Source: Phycisphaerae bacterium (GTDB taxonomy: Bacteria > Planctomycetota > Phycisphaerae > UBA1845). From it: a DNA stretch of 30,284 nt. Location of the stretch: the NCBI GenBank assembly GCA_021604825.1, contig BQJS01000031.1:1-30284 (forward strand), written 5' to 3'. The notes below the pieces were generated by a model. It saw only the letters and a list, made by a program, of their open reading frames with translations, searched no databases and had not been told where the DNA came from. The position numbers were made by a program, and so were the translations under genes. Below are positions 6,588 through 15,000 of this stretch, piece by piece; the stretch's first letter is position 1; every line of letters begins with the position of its first letter.

Positions 6588-8423
6588 TTACGGATTATCC
6601 GCCCAGGCGTCTGACTCGTCGAAGTGCGATTCGATCTTTGTCGGGCCGGCGGGGATTCGGACGGCTTCTACTAGTTTTTGTACTGATTCGGGTGGTGGTG
6701 GCGTTATTCGCGAGACTGTCAGCGTGACGACGAAGTTGACGAGGCACCCTATTGCCCCGATGCCTTCGGCGCTGATGCCGAAACACCAACGGTCCATCAG
6801 CGGCTCAGCCGTCCCGAAGATTTTCACGCTGTAGTTGCCGAGGATGTAGACGGCTGTGAACAGCAGCCCCGTGATCATACCGCACACCGCGCCCGTTCGA
6901 TTTGTTCGCTTGTCGAAAATGCCCAACAAGATAATTGGGAAGAAGCTCGACGCAGCTAATCCGAACGCAAACGCCACGACTTGGGCGACGAAACCGGGTG
7001 GATGGACGCCAAACCAACCGGCCACACAGATCCCCAGCAAGATCGTCAACCGCCCCACCAACACGCGGCGCGATTCCGGCGCTTTCGGATCGAAAAAGTG
7101 AAAATACAGATCGTGGGCGATCGAACTCGAGATCACCAAGAGCAACCCCGCAGCCGTCGAAAGAGCCGCCGCCAATCCACCCGTCGCAACCAACGCGATC
7201 ACCCATGGCGCGAGGCTCGCGACTTCGGGGGTGGCTAAGACGATGATGTCGCGGTCGGCATAAACTTCGTTATCGCTGTCCGGATTGGGTCGGGAGACAT
7301 CCGGCTTATTGTCGGCACCTGGCAGGAAAGCCTTACCCGGTGCGAACGAGATTTTTCCGTCGCCATTCTTGTCGGCGTAGAGCAAAAGATTCGTTTGCCG
7401 CCAGCTTTGGACCCATGGTAGTTTGTCCACTTCGGCGACGGTTCGACCCTCGATCGAATGGAGCAGGTTGTATCGAGCGAAACTGGCCAGGGCCGGTGCG
7501 GTGGTGTACAAAATCGCGATGAACAAAAGTGCCCAGACCGCAGACCACCGAGCGGCTTTCACGTTTGACGTGGTATAAAACCGCACGATCACATGCGGCA
7601 GGCCAGCCGTCCCAACCATCAGCGCAAACATGATACAGAATACGTCGAGCTTGGATTTGTTCGCGAACGGCTGGGTGTATTCGGTGAATCCAAGATCGGT
7701 CTGCAACTGGTTCAGCTTCGTCGTGATGTCGCCAACCGTGAACCCGACCTGCGGAATTGAATGCCCGGTAAGCATCCGCGACAGGGCGACGGCTGGTATC
7801 AAGAACGCGAAGATCAACACGCCGTATTGCACGACCTGCGTCCAGGTGATGCCCTTCATGCCGCCAAGGATCGCGAAGAACCCGACGATCACCATGCCGA
7901 CAATAACGCCCTCCCAGATCGGCACTTCGAGAAAGCGGCTAAACACGATGCCGACACCGCGCATCTGACCGGCGACATACGTCACCGAAACAAAGATCGC
8001 CGCAATCGCAGCCACCACGCGGGCCGTCTCGCTGTAGTAGCGTTCGCCAACGAAATCGGGCACCGTGTACTTGCCAAACTTGCGAAGATACGGAGCGAGC
8101 AGCAGCGCCAGCAGAACGTATCCACCCGTCCAACCGAGCAGATAGATCGAACCGTCGTATCCCATGAAGCTGATCAAACCGGCCATCGAGATGAAACTTG
8201 CCGCAGACATCCAGTCGGCAGCGGTTGCGGCTCCGTTGGCGATCGCGGGAACGCCTCGACCAGCCACATAAAACCCACCGCTCTCGCGAACGCGCGAACG
8301 CCAACCAATGTAAAGGTATGCCAGAAACGTGATCGTCACGAAAATGAACGTAAATACGCGGGTGTTATCAACAGCCGGTTCTGCGGCGGCGGCGGCGGTT
8401 TGTGCGAGCAGTGCGACGATCAT
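6588..8423 (-). CDS. Sodium:solute symporter large subunit, ActP-like (SSS family)
   Basis: This is a 611-residue cation/solute symporter of the SSS family, close in layout to acetate permease ActP and to the subgroup that pairs with a DUF4212 small subunit. Family hallmarks are GGFYVAGRGVPAIANG (about 49-64), the TM1-like AADWMSAASFISMAGL, the GWTGGYVLL segment, ILGGMKGITWTQVVQY (185-200), and GGLAAALSTAAGLLLVISSS (415-434). Around a dozen or more helices are expected, in the inner membrane. An extramembrane loop (about 335-395) carries an EF-hand-like DKNGDGKISF (351-360) and a second Asp-rich stretch. The start ATG overlaps the stop of the small subunit as ATGA, so the two are translationally coupled. 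The likely substrate is a small organic acid such as acetate or lactate, but this is inferred from family only. Confidence 0.92.
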   Translation of the reverse strand: MIVALLAQTAAAAAEPAVDNTRVFTFIFVTITFLAYLYIGWRSRVRESGGFYVAGRGVPAIANGAATAADWMSAASFISMAGLISFMGYDGSIYLLGWTGGYVLLALLLAPYLRKFGKYTVPDFVGERYYSETARVVAAIAAIFVSVTYVAGQMRGVGIVFSRFLEVPIWEGVIVGMVIVGFFAILGGMKGITWTQVVQYGVLIFAFLIPAVALSRMLTGHSIPQVGFTVGDITTKLNQLQTDLGFTEYTQPFANKSKLDVFCIMFALMVGTAGLPHVIVRFYTTSNVKAARWSAVWALLFIAILYTTAPALASFARYNLLHSIEGRTVAEVDKLPWVQSWRQTNLLLYADKNGDGKISFAPGKAFLPGADNKPDVSRPNPDSDNEVYADRDIIVLATPEVASLAPWVIALVATGGLAAALSTAAGLLLVISSSIAHDLYFHFFDPKAPESRRVLVGRLTILLGICVAGWFGVHPPGFVAQVVAFAFGLAASSFFPIILLGIFDKRTNRTGAVCGMITGLLFTAVYILGNYSVKIFGTAEPLMDRWCFGISAEGIGAIGCLVNFVVTLTVSRITPPPPESVQKLVEAVRIPAGPTKIESHFDESDAWADNP

Positions 8424-8692
8424 TCAGACACACCAAACTTGCGGTCCAAACGATCCATCGCCCACGCGTATACGAACACGAGGACCACAAAGACATAGAT
8501 CGAACCCTGCTGCGCAAACCAGAAGCCGAGCGGCAACTGCCCAATCTTGAACGTGTTCAACTGTTCGACGAATAAAACCGAGCAGCCGAATGACACCACA
8601 GCCCAAATCGTGAGCAATGCACCAATCAGTTTAAGATTCGCGCGCCAGTATTTGCGATGTCGATCACTTACGCCGCTTGGTTCTTTGGCCAT
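8420..8692 (-). CDS. Sodium:solute symporter small subunit, DUF4212
   Basis: This 90-residue membrane protein matches the DUF4212 small-subunit pattern: an N-terminal RHRKYWRANLKLI, a first helix (LIGALLTIWAVVSFGCSVLF), a loop with LPLGFWFAQQGSIYVFVVLV leading into the second helix, and the tail DRLDRKFGV. DUF4212 genes are regularly found directly upstream of an SSS symporter gene, and here the stop and the next start share ATGA. It presumably helps assembly or activity of the transporter. ATG 8692 follows a GAGG Shine-Dalgarno. Both genes are transcribed leftwards, perhaps together with the amidotransferase gene 48 bases upstream. Confidence 0.9.
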   Translation of the reverse strand: MAKEPSGVSDRHRKYWRANLKLIGALLTIWAVVSFGCSVLFVEQLNTFKIGQLPLGFWFAQQGSIYVFVVLVFVYAWAMDRLDRKFGVSE

Positions 8693-8740
8693 GCTTGCCT
8701 CGCAGTCCGTGGTCCCGATTCGTAAGCAAACAGTGAATCG

Positions 8741-9508
8741 TCAACGCGGGTTCGGGTCAAGCATTTTCGTGCTGGATGCGTGCTTCTCTTCCATCGCGAA
8801 TTGCAGAAAATTGGCGAGGATTCTCTGGCCGGCGGCTTGAGCTTTGGAAGATTGAATCTCGGCGTCAACGGAGTTCATGAGCCCACGCGAGACGAGGCCA
8901 TCATGCAACTGTTGAATAAGCGTGGTGGTCACTTCCGGATGAAACTGGACGGCGCGGAGATATTCACCGATCGCGAATGACTGATTAACTGTTCGCTTTG
9001 AACTCGCCAAAAGCGTCGCTGCCTCTGGGAGACGGGTGCATACATCTTCGTGGCACGAATGGACATCCGAATCGGATCCGACGCCTTGAAAAAGAAAATC
9101 ACGTTTTCCGGCGTCATTCAAAGTGACCGCAACCGCCCCGAATTGCCGCCCCGCTTCGTGCCGTTCGACACACCCGCCAAACGCGGCGGCCATCACCTGA
9201 TGACCAAAACATACGCCAAGCGTGGGCACCTCTGATTCGGCAAGCCCGCGAATCCACTCTTGATAGGCAAGAAGTCGGGGATTCGAATCGGTAACCGAAT
9301 GCGAACTACCGGTAAGAATGATCGCGTCAAATGCGGCCGGCATGGGAAGTTCGTCACCAAGCGCATCCACCACCGTCATCTCGACTCGGGCATCGCAAAA
9401 CGCATCCCGAAACCACGCCGCATAATCACCCGAAGTCGAAACGATCTCCGAATACGCAGAACCGGTCTGAACGACCAACATTGACAAAGTCATGGGTTTC
9501 TCTGCCAT
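8741..9508 (-). CDS. Class I glutamine amidotransferase (GMP synthase-like domain)
   Basis: The product is about 255 residues with one GATase class I domain. The nucleophile elbow reads GVCFGHQ (Cys at about residue 99 of this start), and the His-Glu of the triad is in QFHPEVTT. The earlier ILTGSSHSV loop is the expected oxyanion region. This stand-alone type resembles the 'GMP synthase-like amidotransferase' proteins that hydrolyse glutamine, or a gamma-glutamyl compound, without a fused synthetase. The substrate cannot be read from sequence. The frame extends to 9559. I chose ATG 9508 (MAEKPMTLSMLVVQTG), which has GGGAAG upstream; an internal ATG at 9493 is also possible. It is the first gene of a leftward block with the symporter genes, although no link in function is evident. 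Confidence 0.86.
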   Translation of the reverse strand: MAEKPMTLSMLVVQTGSAYSEIVSTSGDYAAWFRDAFCDARVEMTVVDALGDELPMPAAFDAIILTGSSHSVTDSNPRLLAYQEWIRGLAESEVPTLGVCFGHQVMAAAFGGCVERHEAGRQFGAVAVTLNDAGKRDFLFQGVGSDSDVHSCHEDVCTRLPEAATLLASSKRTVNQSFAIGEYLRAVQFHPEVTTTLIQQLHDGLVSRGLMNSVDAEIQSSKAQAAGQRILANFLQFAMEEKHASSTKMLDPNPR

Positions 9509-9558
9509 TACGCCGACTTCCCGCCAATTGATTTCACTGGTTAGAATCCGCGATTGCA

Positions 9559-9564
9559 ATTATA
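9559..9564 (-). promoter_or_regulatory. Possible -10 element for the leftward amidotransferase operon
   Basis: On the minus strand this reads TATAAT, 50 bases before the chosen ATG at 9508, in the divergent gap between leftward and rightward operons. No good -35 hexamer stands at the right distance. Confidence 0.35.
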
Positions 9565-9654
9565 AGGGCGGATTCGCGATGAATTTCCTAAGATCATTAT
9601 GTAATCGTTCAGCCGGTATTTGACACTCAATTGAAGTCCAGTGGAAGGACCTGA

Positions 9655-10380
9655 ATGACGCCCCCATCAACGCTCGATTCCATCCCCGACGCAATTCAAG
9701 TGCCCGTCCGCGGGTTTGCTGACTTGCTCAAGAAACTCTGCGAGAACCACGCATTGGCTTTAACCCTTTTCGGGTCAGCCGCCACCGGCGAACCGATGCC
9801 ACCGAACGCTTCAATCCGCAGCGTGCTGGTCCTGGACGCCGTCGATCTCAATGTGCTCCGACGGATCAGCGAACAGGGAACGCGATTCGGCAAGCAACAC
9901 ATCGCGGCTCCACTGATCATGACGCCGTCGTACATCAAGGCGTCGTGCGATACGTTCCCACTCGAACTTCTCGACATTCAACAGAACCATATCGTCGTCT
10001 TCGGCGACAACCATTTTTCGCAACTCGCGTTCGAAGATTCAGACATTCGGCATCAGTGCGAACGAGAGCTCAAAGTGCTGGCCATCAGTTTGCGTCAGGG
10101 ACTGTTAGCCGCCACCGGCAACGACAAAGTTATCACAGAGGTCATGCAGAACGCGGGCGAAGGTCTGTTTCGAGTCATGCGGGGGATGCTTTGGCTTAAG
10201 GGCCAACGCGAATCCCTTCGCGGTCCGAAGGTTGTCGAAGAGATCGAAAAACTGACAGATCGAAAACTGCCCGGCGTTCGAGCGAATCTTGTGGGCCCGA
10301 ATTCAGGACCGAACGCCGAAGGTTTCGATCAACTTTACCGCGATGTCGAAGCACTGGGAGCCGTCGCCGATGCTTGGTAA
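9655..10380 (+). CDS. Nucleotidyltransferase-fold-like protein, catalytic acids not evident
   Basis: The product is 241 residues. ATG 9655 follows GGAAGGA at ideal spacing. The N-terminal half resembles a minimal nucleotidyltransferase: a helix, then LTLFGSAATGE (GS at 40-41), then a strand SVLVLD at 56-61. In active members a DxD/SDID pair sits in that strand; here the segment is NASIRSVLVLD, so the first carboxylates are missing. The C-terminal half (about 125-241) is helical, like the HEPN-type domain that often follows such folds. I infer a non-catalytic or binding protein. Its stop overlaps the start of the TPM gene by 11 bases, so it is probably co-translated with TPM and LemA. The family assignment is tentative. 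Confidence 0.7.
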   Translation: MTPPSTLDSIPDAIQVPVRGFADLLKKLCENHALALTLFGSAATGEPMPPNASIRSVLVLDAVDLNVLRRISEQGTRFGKQHIAAPLIMTPSYIKASCDTFPLELLDIQQNHIVVFGDNHFSQLAFEDSDIRHQCERELKVLAISLRQGLLAATGNDKVITEVMQNAGEGLFRVMRGMLWLKGQRESLRGPKVVEEIEKLTDRKLPGVRANLVGPNSGPNAEGFDQLYRDVEALGAVADAW

Positions 10381-11182
10381 TCGCTTACTTCCAATTTCAT
10401 TCTTCGTTTGCCTGTTGGCTACAGTGCCGACGCGGGCGGAAGTGACGGTGCGCGATCCCGGTACGTTTGTCATCGACCAAGCCCAGATCATCAATGCCGA
10501 CGCTGAGCAATCGCTCAATGCAATCCTTAAGGAATTGGAAGAAAAGACAACGTCTCGAGTCAAGATTCTGACGATTCAGTCGTTGGAAGGTGAGGACATT
10601 AACGGGTTCGCCATCCGTCACGCCGAAACATGGAAACTGAATTACAAGGGCAAGGAAAACGGATCGCTCATCGTGCTTTCGGTCAGCGACCGAAAAGTCA
10701 AAATTGAAGTCGGGTACGGCCTCGAAGGTGATCTGCCCGATTCATGGTGCGGAAGCGCTTCGCGGGCTGTTGCCCAGCAATATTTCAAGGCTGGCAATTA
10801 TTCCGATGGTTTACACCAATTGGGACTTGCCGTCGCCAATAAAGTCGCTGACTCATCGAATGTCCAGTTGACCGGCGTCCCAAGGTCTCGACTTAACGTC
10901 TCTCGACATAGCCAGTCAAGAAAAGTACGCACCGTGTTCGGGGGCTGCTTTCTCCCATTCTTCTTGTTCCTCTTGTTCTTAGTCCGCGGCATCCAGCGCA
11001 ATCGCGGTGGTCGCAATTGGGGCGGACATGTCGCCGAGGGAGTTCTTTGGGGCATGGTGTTTGGTGGGCGAGGCGGCGGAGGTTGGGGCGGTTCTGGTGG
11101 TGGCTGGGGCGGAGGTGGATTCGGCGGTGGCGGGTTTGGTGGCGGTGGATTTGGAGGAGGTGGTGGCGGTGCGAGCTGGTAA
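10370..11182 (+). CDS. TPM-domain protein with glycine-rich tail
   Basis: The product is 270 residues. ATG 10370 lies inside the end of the previous gene and opens a signal peptide (MLGNRLLPISFFVCLLATVP, cleavage near TRA-EV). Residues about 27-160 match the TPM domain (YgcG/TPM_phosphatase type), with the opening VIDQAQIINADAEQSLN, the strand RVKILTIQS and the loop VGYGLEGDLPD. A transmembrane helix follows (FLPFFLFLLFLV, 194-205), then a basic stretch and a Gly/Trp/Phe tail from 217 to the C-terminus, which is typical of this family. The domain therefore faces the periplasm and the Gly tail the cytoplasm. TPM and LemA genes are often adjacent in bacteria, and some TPM domains are linked to membrane or photosystem repair. 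The exact role is unknown. Confidence 0.9.
   Translation: MLGNRLLPISFFVCLLATVPTRAEVTVRDPGTFVIDQAQIINADAEQSLNAILKELEEKTTSRVKILTIQSLEGEDINGFAIRHAETWKLNYKGKENGSLIVLSVSDRKVKIEVGYGLEGDLPDSWCGSASRAVAQQYFKAGNYSDGLHQLGLAVANKVADSSNVQLTGVPRSRLNVSRHSQSRKVRTVFGGCFLPFFLFLLFLVRGIQRNRGGRNWGGHVAEGVLWGMVFGGRGGGGWGGSGGGWGGGGFGGGGFGGGGFGGGGGGASW
11153..11160 (+). promoter_or_regulatory. Shine-Dalgarno site embedded in glycine codons, for the LemA gene
   Basis: GGAGGAGG, inside the Gly codons at the end of the TPM gene, lies eight bases before GTG 11169. It is a perfect anti-16S match. It supports GTG 11169 as the start of the zinc-ribbon form of LemA. A second good site (GGGAGG, near 11260) precedes ATG 11274. 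Confidence 0.5.
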
Positions 11183-11879
11183 TCAATGTAGTTCATGCAA
11201 GGCGTCCAATGCAGTCGATGCGAAGTTTTGCGCATCCTGCGGCGCGACGATCACTCATTCGGGAGGTTCAGTGATGAAATCAGGAATAAAACTATTGGCG
11301 TTTGTTGCCGTCCTGTTTTTTGGAGCGGTCATCGTCGGCGGCTGCATGACGTACTCGGGTTACAACCGTGCTGTCAGCTTGGATGAAACCGTCAAGGAGA
11401 AATGGGCGCAAGTCGAAAACCAACTGCAACGGCGCTACGAGTTAGTCCCTAACCTTGTCGAAACGGTTAAGGGTATCGCCGGTCAGGAGAAAGATGTCTT
11501 CCTCGGCATTTCGAAATCGCGCGAAGCATACTTCAATGCGGCCAAAGGCAATTCACGCGGGGACAAAATCAAAGCCGCCCAGGGCCTCGAAGGGGCGCTG
11601 TCGCGACTGCTCGTGTTACGCGAATCGTATCCGGAACTCAAGTCGAACGAATCATTCCTGAAGCTGCAAGATTCGCTGGAAGGGACGGAAAACCGATTGG
11701 CCGTCGAGCGCAAACGTTTCAATGAATCGGTAAGCAACCTAAATAAGTTCCGTCGCAAATTGCTTGGCAGACTTTACGCAGGCCTCGCGGGGGTAGAAGA
11801 AGCCGACTACTTTGAAGTCAGCGAAGCCGCTCGCGAAACACCGAAGGTCGATTTTTCCGACAAGGACAGTGACGACTAA
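11169..11879 (+). CDS. LemA family protein with probable N-terminal zinc ribbon
   Basis: Residues from about 36 onward are a LemA protein: a membrane helix (KLLAFVAVLFFGAVIVGGC), then VSLDETVKEKWAQVENQLQRRYELVPNLVETVKG, which is the family hallmark, and a helical C-terminal half with ENRLAVERKRFNESVSNLNK. In the same frame upstream is a four-Cys ribbon, CSSC-x10-CASCG (Cys 7, 10, 21, 24 when counted from GTG 11169). That pattern would hardly arise by chance in a leader. GTG 11169 overlaps the TPM stop by 14 bases and has a strong Shine-Dalgarno. ATG 11274 has its own good site and would give a 201-residue LemA without the ribbon, possibly a lipoprotein (VGGC). Both forms could be made. LemA proteins form periplasmic helical bundles of unclear function. 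Confidence 0.85.
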   Translation: MRAGNQCSSCKASNAVDAKFCASCGATITHSGGSVMKSGIKLLAFVAVLFFGAVIVGGCMTYSGYNRAVSLDETVKEKWAQVENQLQRRYELVPNLVETVKGIAGQEKDVFLGISKSREAYFNAAKGNSRGDKIKAAQGLEGALSRLLVLRESYPELKSNESFLKLQDSLEGTENRLAVERKRFNESVSNLNKFRRKLLGRLYAGLAGVEEADYFEVSEAARETPKVDFSDKDSDD

Positions 11880-11941
11880 CTTAATCATCAACGCGTTGCT
11901 GACGTGTGTCGTTAAAAACAATCCAATCGACAAGCAAAAAG

Positions 11942-11979
11942 AAACCCCTCCCGACGCATCGCTGCATCGGGAGGGGTTT
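11942..11979. terminator. Bidirectional terminator between LemA and the giant dockerin gene
   Basis: AAACCCCTCCCGA (11942-11954) pairs perfectly with TCGGGAGGGGTTT (11967-11979), 13 pairs with a 12-base loop. On the plus strand the stem ends in TTTGGTTT. On the minus strand it is followed by TTTCTTTTTG. It can stop both the LemA operon and the convergent gene at 12013. Confidence 0.9.
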
Positions 11980-12012
11980 GGTTTAAAGCACTTACCTTGG
12001 TGATTCAACCCC

Positions 12013-15000
12013 TTATGGCGTGCAAGCGGGAATCGATCCACCGTTTGCGTCTTCGATACCGGCGGCTTCCTGGTATCCCTGATAATCTTCCAGGTCTACC
12101 TGACCGTTGTTATCGAAGTCGCCGCACACGCAACCAGGACCAGCCGATGCAGCCGGACCGCTCGCAAGACACGCGTTGAATGCGATCATGTCCTGATCGT
12201 CGATGTCACAGTCGCCATCGAAGTCACCCAGTGCCGTCGGACAACCGGCCAACAACAGGATGTCCATGCGGACCTGCTTGGTCAGATCGATGATCGGATT
12301 CGGCACTTCGCCTCCGCCGCTGCTGGAGGTTGTCAAACGCACCCAACTTCCTTCCGTCGTGTCTCTGAAGAACCAGGTGATCAGCTGCGAACGCGTACCG
12401 CCATTGTTGAAGTTGTCACTATTCGCACTCGCCGACGGCGGGAAGAGCAGATTATCAGCGGTACTACCCGAGAACGTCGGCTCTTGGAACAACACTTCGT
12501 CACCCAATGCGAAGCCTTCAAAGTCCGTGATGACAACGTCCGTGTCGCCGGGACCTGCTTCTACGTTAACAACATTGTCAATGTACATTCGATAGACACC
12601 CGTCGAACGGTTTGGCGAAAGGTCGTCCGCCGAAATCGCAAGATGCTCGAGCGTTCCCGTCGCTGTATCCAAGACACCGTCACCGGTGAATCCGAAGACA
12701 TTACCAGTTGGATCGAACGTGACCGTCTGCCAACTGTTTGACGGAGACAACGCCAAGCCAATCGGGGCACCACTGGCTGATCCAGACGCCCCGATCCACT
12801 CAAGACTACCCAACGTTGTACCCTCGGACCCAATGGGGCCAAGATCGCCGGTCTCACGAATACCAAGGGCGAGCGTCACGACACCATTTCCGATTCCAAC
12901 CTCGATGCCAGCCGACTGAGCACTGGCGCCATCAGAGGTGGATTGACGCACCGTGATCTCTTCCAGGTGCACCAATGGCGGAACAGTGATTTCAAACCCA
13001 TTCGACGCGCCCATCGGATCAACGCTTGCGATAACGCCACCGTCTGCCAACACATCAACAGTCAAGGCGTCCGGCAGTATGTCGTTCACTGTAACCGTTG
13101 TGTCGCCCTCTTGTAGGGGGCTTTCCAATGACGGAGCCGCCGGGGGTTGCCGCTCGAGCACAAGAATGTCAAACGTAAGCGGCATGTCCAACCGAACGAA
13201 CGGGTTGGGCAGATTCGCAGCGTTATTCGTCGTCAATCGCACCCAACGATTCTCGCCTGAATCAACGAAGTGGAATTGTGCATTGATTGACTTGCCTGGA
13301 TTTCCAATGCCTGCGATTCCAACCGAGTTTGGCGGCGGGTTTAGGTTGCCACTGGTCGACCCAGAGAATGTTGGGGTACGCAGAAGGACATCTGAGGCAC
13401 CCGTCGTAAACGATTCAAAGTCGGTTAACAACGTTCCACCACTTCGGATATTATCGATGTAAATGTCATAGGCACCCACCGAACGATCCGGATTATCGCC
13501 ATCCGGAGTAATCGCGATGTGTTCCAAAGCGCCCCACGTTTGATCTATGACGCCGTTCGCTCCTGAGCCCGCAAACGCAAGAATGTCGTCGACGCCGGGA
13601 TCAAACGTCATGGCCTGCCAAGTCGGGCCTGGCGTGACCGGCTTGCCTTGCGGCGCGCCACCGATCTTCTCCGCAGGACCGATCCACTCGATTCCGTTGG
13701 CTGTACCGGCATTGTCGCCCACCGGACCAGCACCTCCAGTCTCGCGAACACCAACCGAAAGCAAGAACACGCCGTTGCCGCGTCCAATCTCAAAGCCTTC
13801 GGACAGGTCACTTTCTCCAACTGGATTCGTCGCCGTGGCTGTAACTGTTTCCAAAGCGACAAGACCGGTCACGGGAACGTCAACCGACAGTGCTCCTTGG
13901 GGATCGATCGAACCGACCGAGTTACTGCCGACATAAACTGTCACCAGCGTCGCAGAAAGATCGACATTTTCGACAGTGACTGTTGCGTCGCCCTCTTGGA
14001 CCGGCGTTACAACGGTAGGCGCACCCGGCGCTGCTCCCACCGGGAACACGTCTGAATCGCAACTTTCCACACCATCAACAGTCTGGCGCACGGTCACCAA
14101 CGAACCATTGTTGAGCGGCGGCACCGAAACAACTAGGGACGTGGTCTCAAAACCACCATTCGAGTTCACGAATCCGACGGACGTCGCGTCCTCATAGACG
14201 GTGACCCGCGTGGCATTCGTATTTACATCGATCACCGACACGCTCGTATCGTTGGGTAGCAAAGAACCGCCGATTTGAGGCGAGAGTGGCGGCGGGTCAC
14301 CAAATGGCAGAACTGGTGATCCCGTCGTCACAGCAATATCGTCCCACTGCATCTGGCCAGCGTTGGTGCTAAGGCCCACACCCAAAATGACGAACTCATA
14401 GGCGCTCGCATTGGGACGCGGGACACCATCCGGCAATCCAGCAAAGGTGATCAACTGGTCGTCGATGTAGTAATTGATGAAGTCGGTTTCAACGACGATC
14501 TCAAACTTGCGCCACACGTCGGCCGTTCGAACCACGCCCGTTGCGGCTGTGTAGTATCCAGTTCCCGGATCGAGAACAAAAACTGTTCCGGCACCGTCCG
14601 GATCAACGTCCGATCGAATGGCAACGTTGTAGTCGGTCAGGAAGGGACCCGCTATCTGATTCGTAAACGTGAAACCAGTCGAACCAAACGCACGCGGACC
14701 GGCAGACCAATCACCGGTGCCGAAACGGGCTAACTCAAACCGCGTACGCATGTTCGCGCTTTCAGACGTGTGACGGAAACGCCAGGTGGCTCGCAATGGT
14801 GTTGCATCTGAGCCATTGGCCGATCCGAATCCGCGATAGGATCGTGCTTCGGCAAACGTGGTGGAGTTCTCATTGAATTCCTGGATGAAGTTATTGCAAC
14901 TGACCGCGTTTCCGGACTCAAGCGTGAGCTCATCGGTGGGCGACCCAATTGAATTGTTCCAAACAGCCTGCATTTCCTCTTGCGTCGTATACGTATCAAA

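Noticed and set aside
7761..8498. 245-codon plus-strand frame opposite the symporter
   Set aside because: It is antisense to a well recognised transporter and has no recognisable features.
11050..11178. Tandem DNA repeat of GGN units as a non-coding satellite
   Set aside because: It encodes the Gly-rich tail normal for TPM proteins, in frame and ending at the proper stop.
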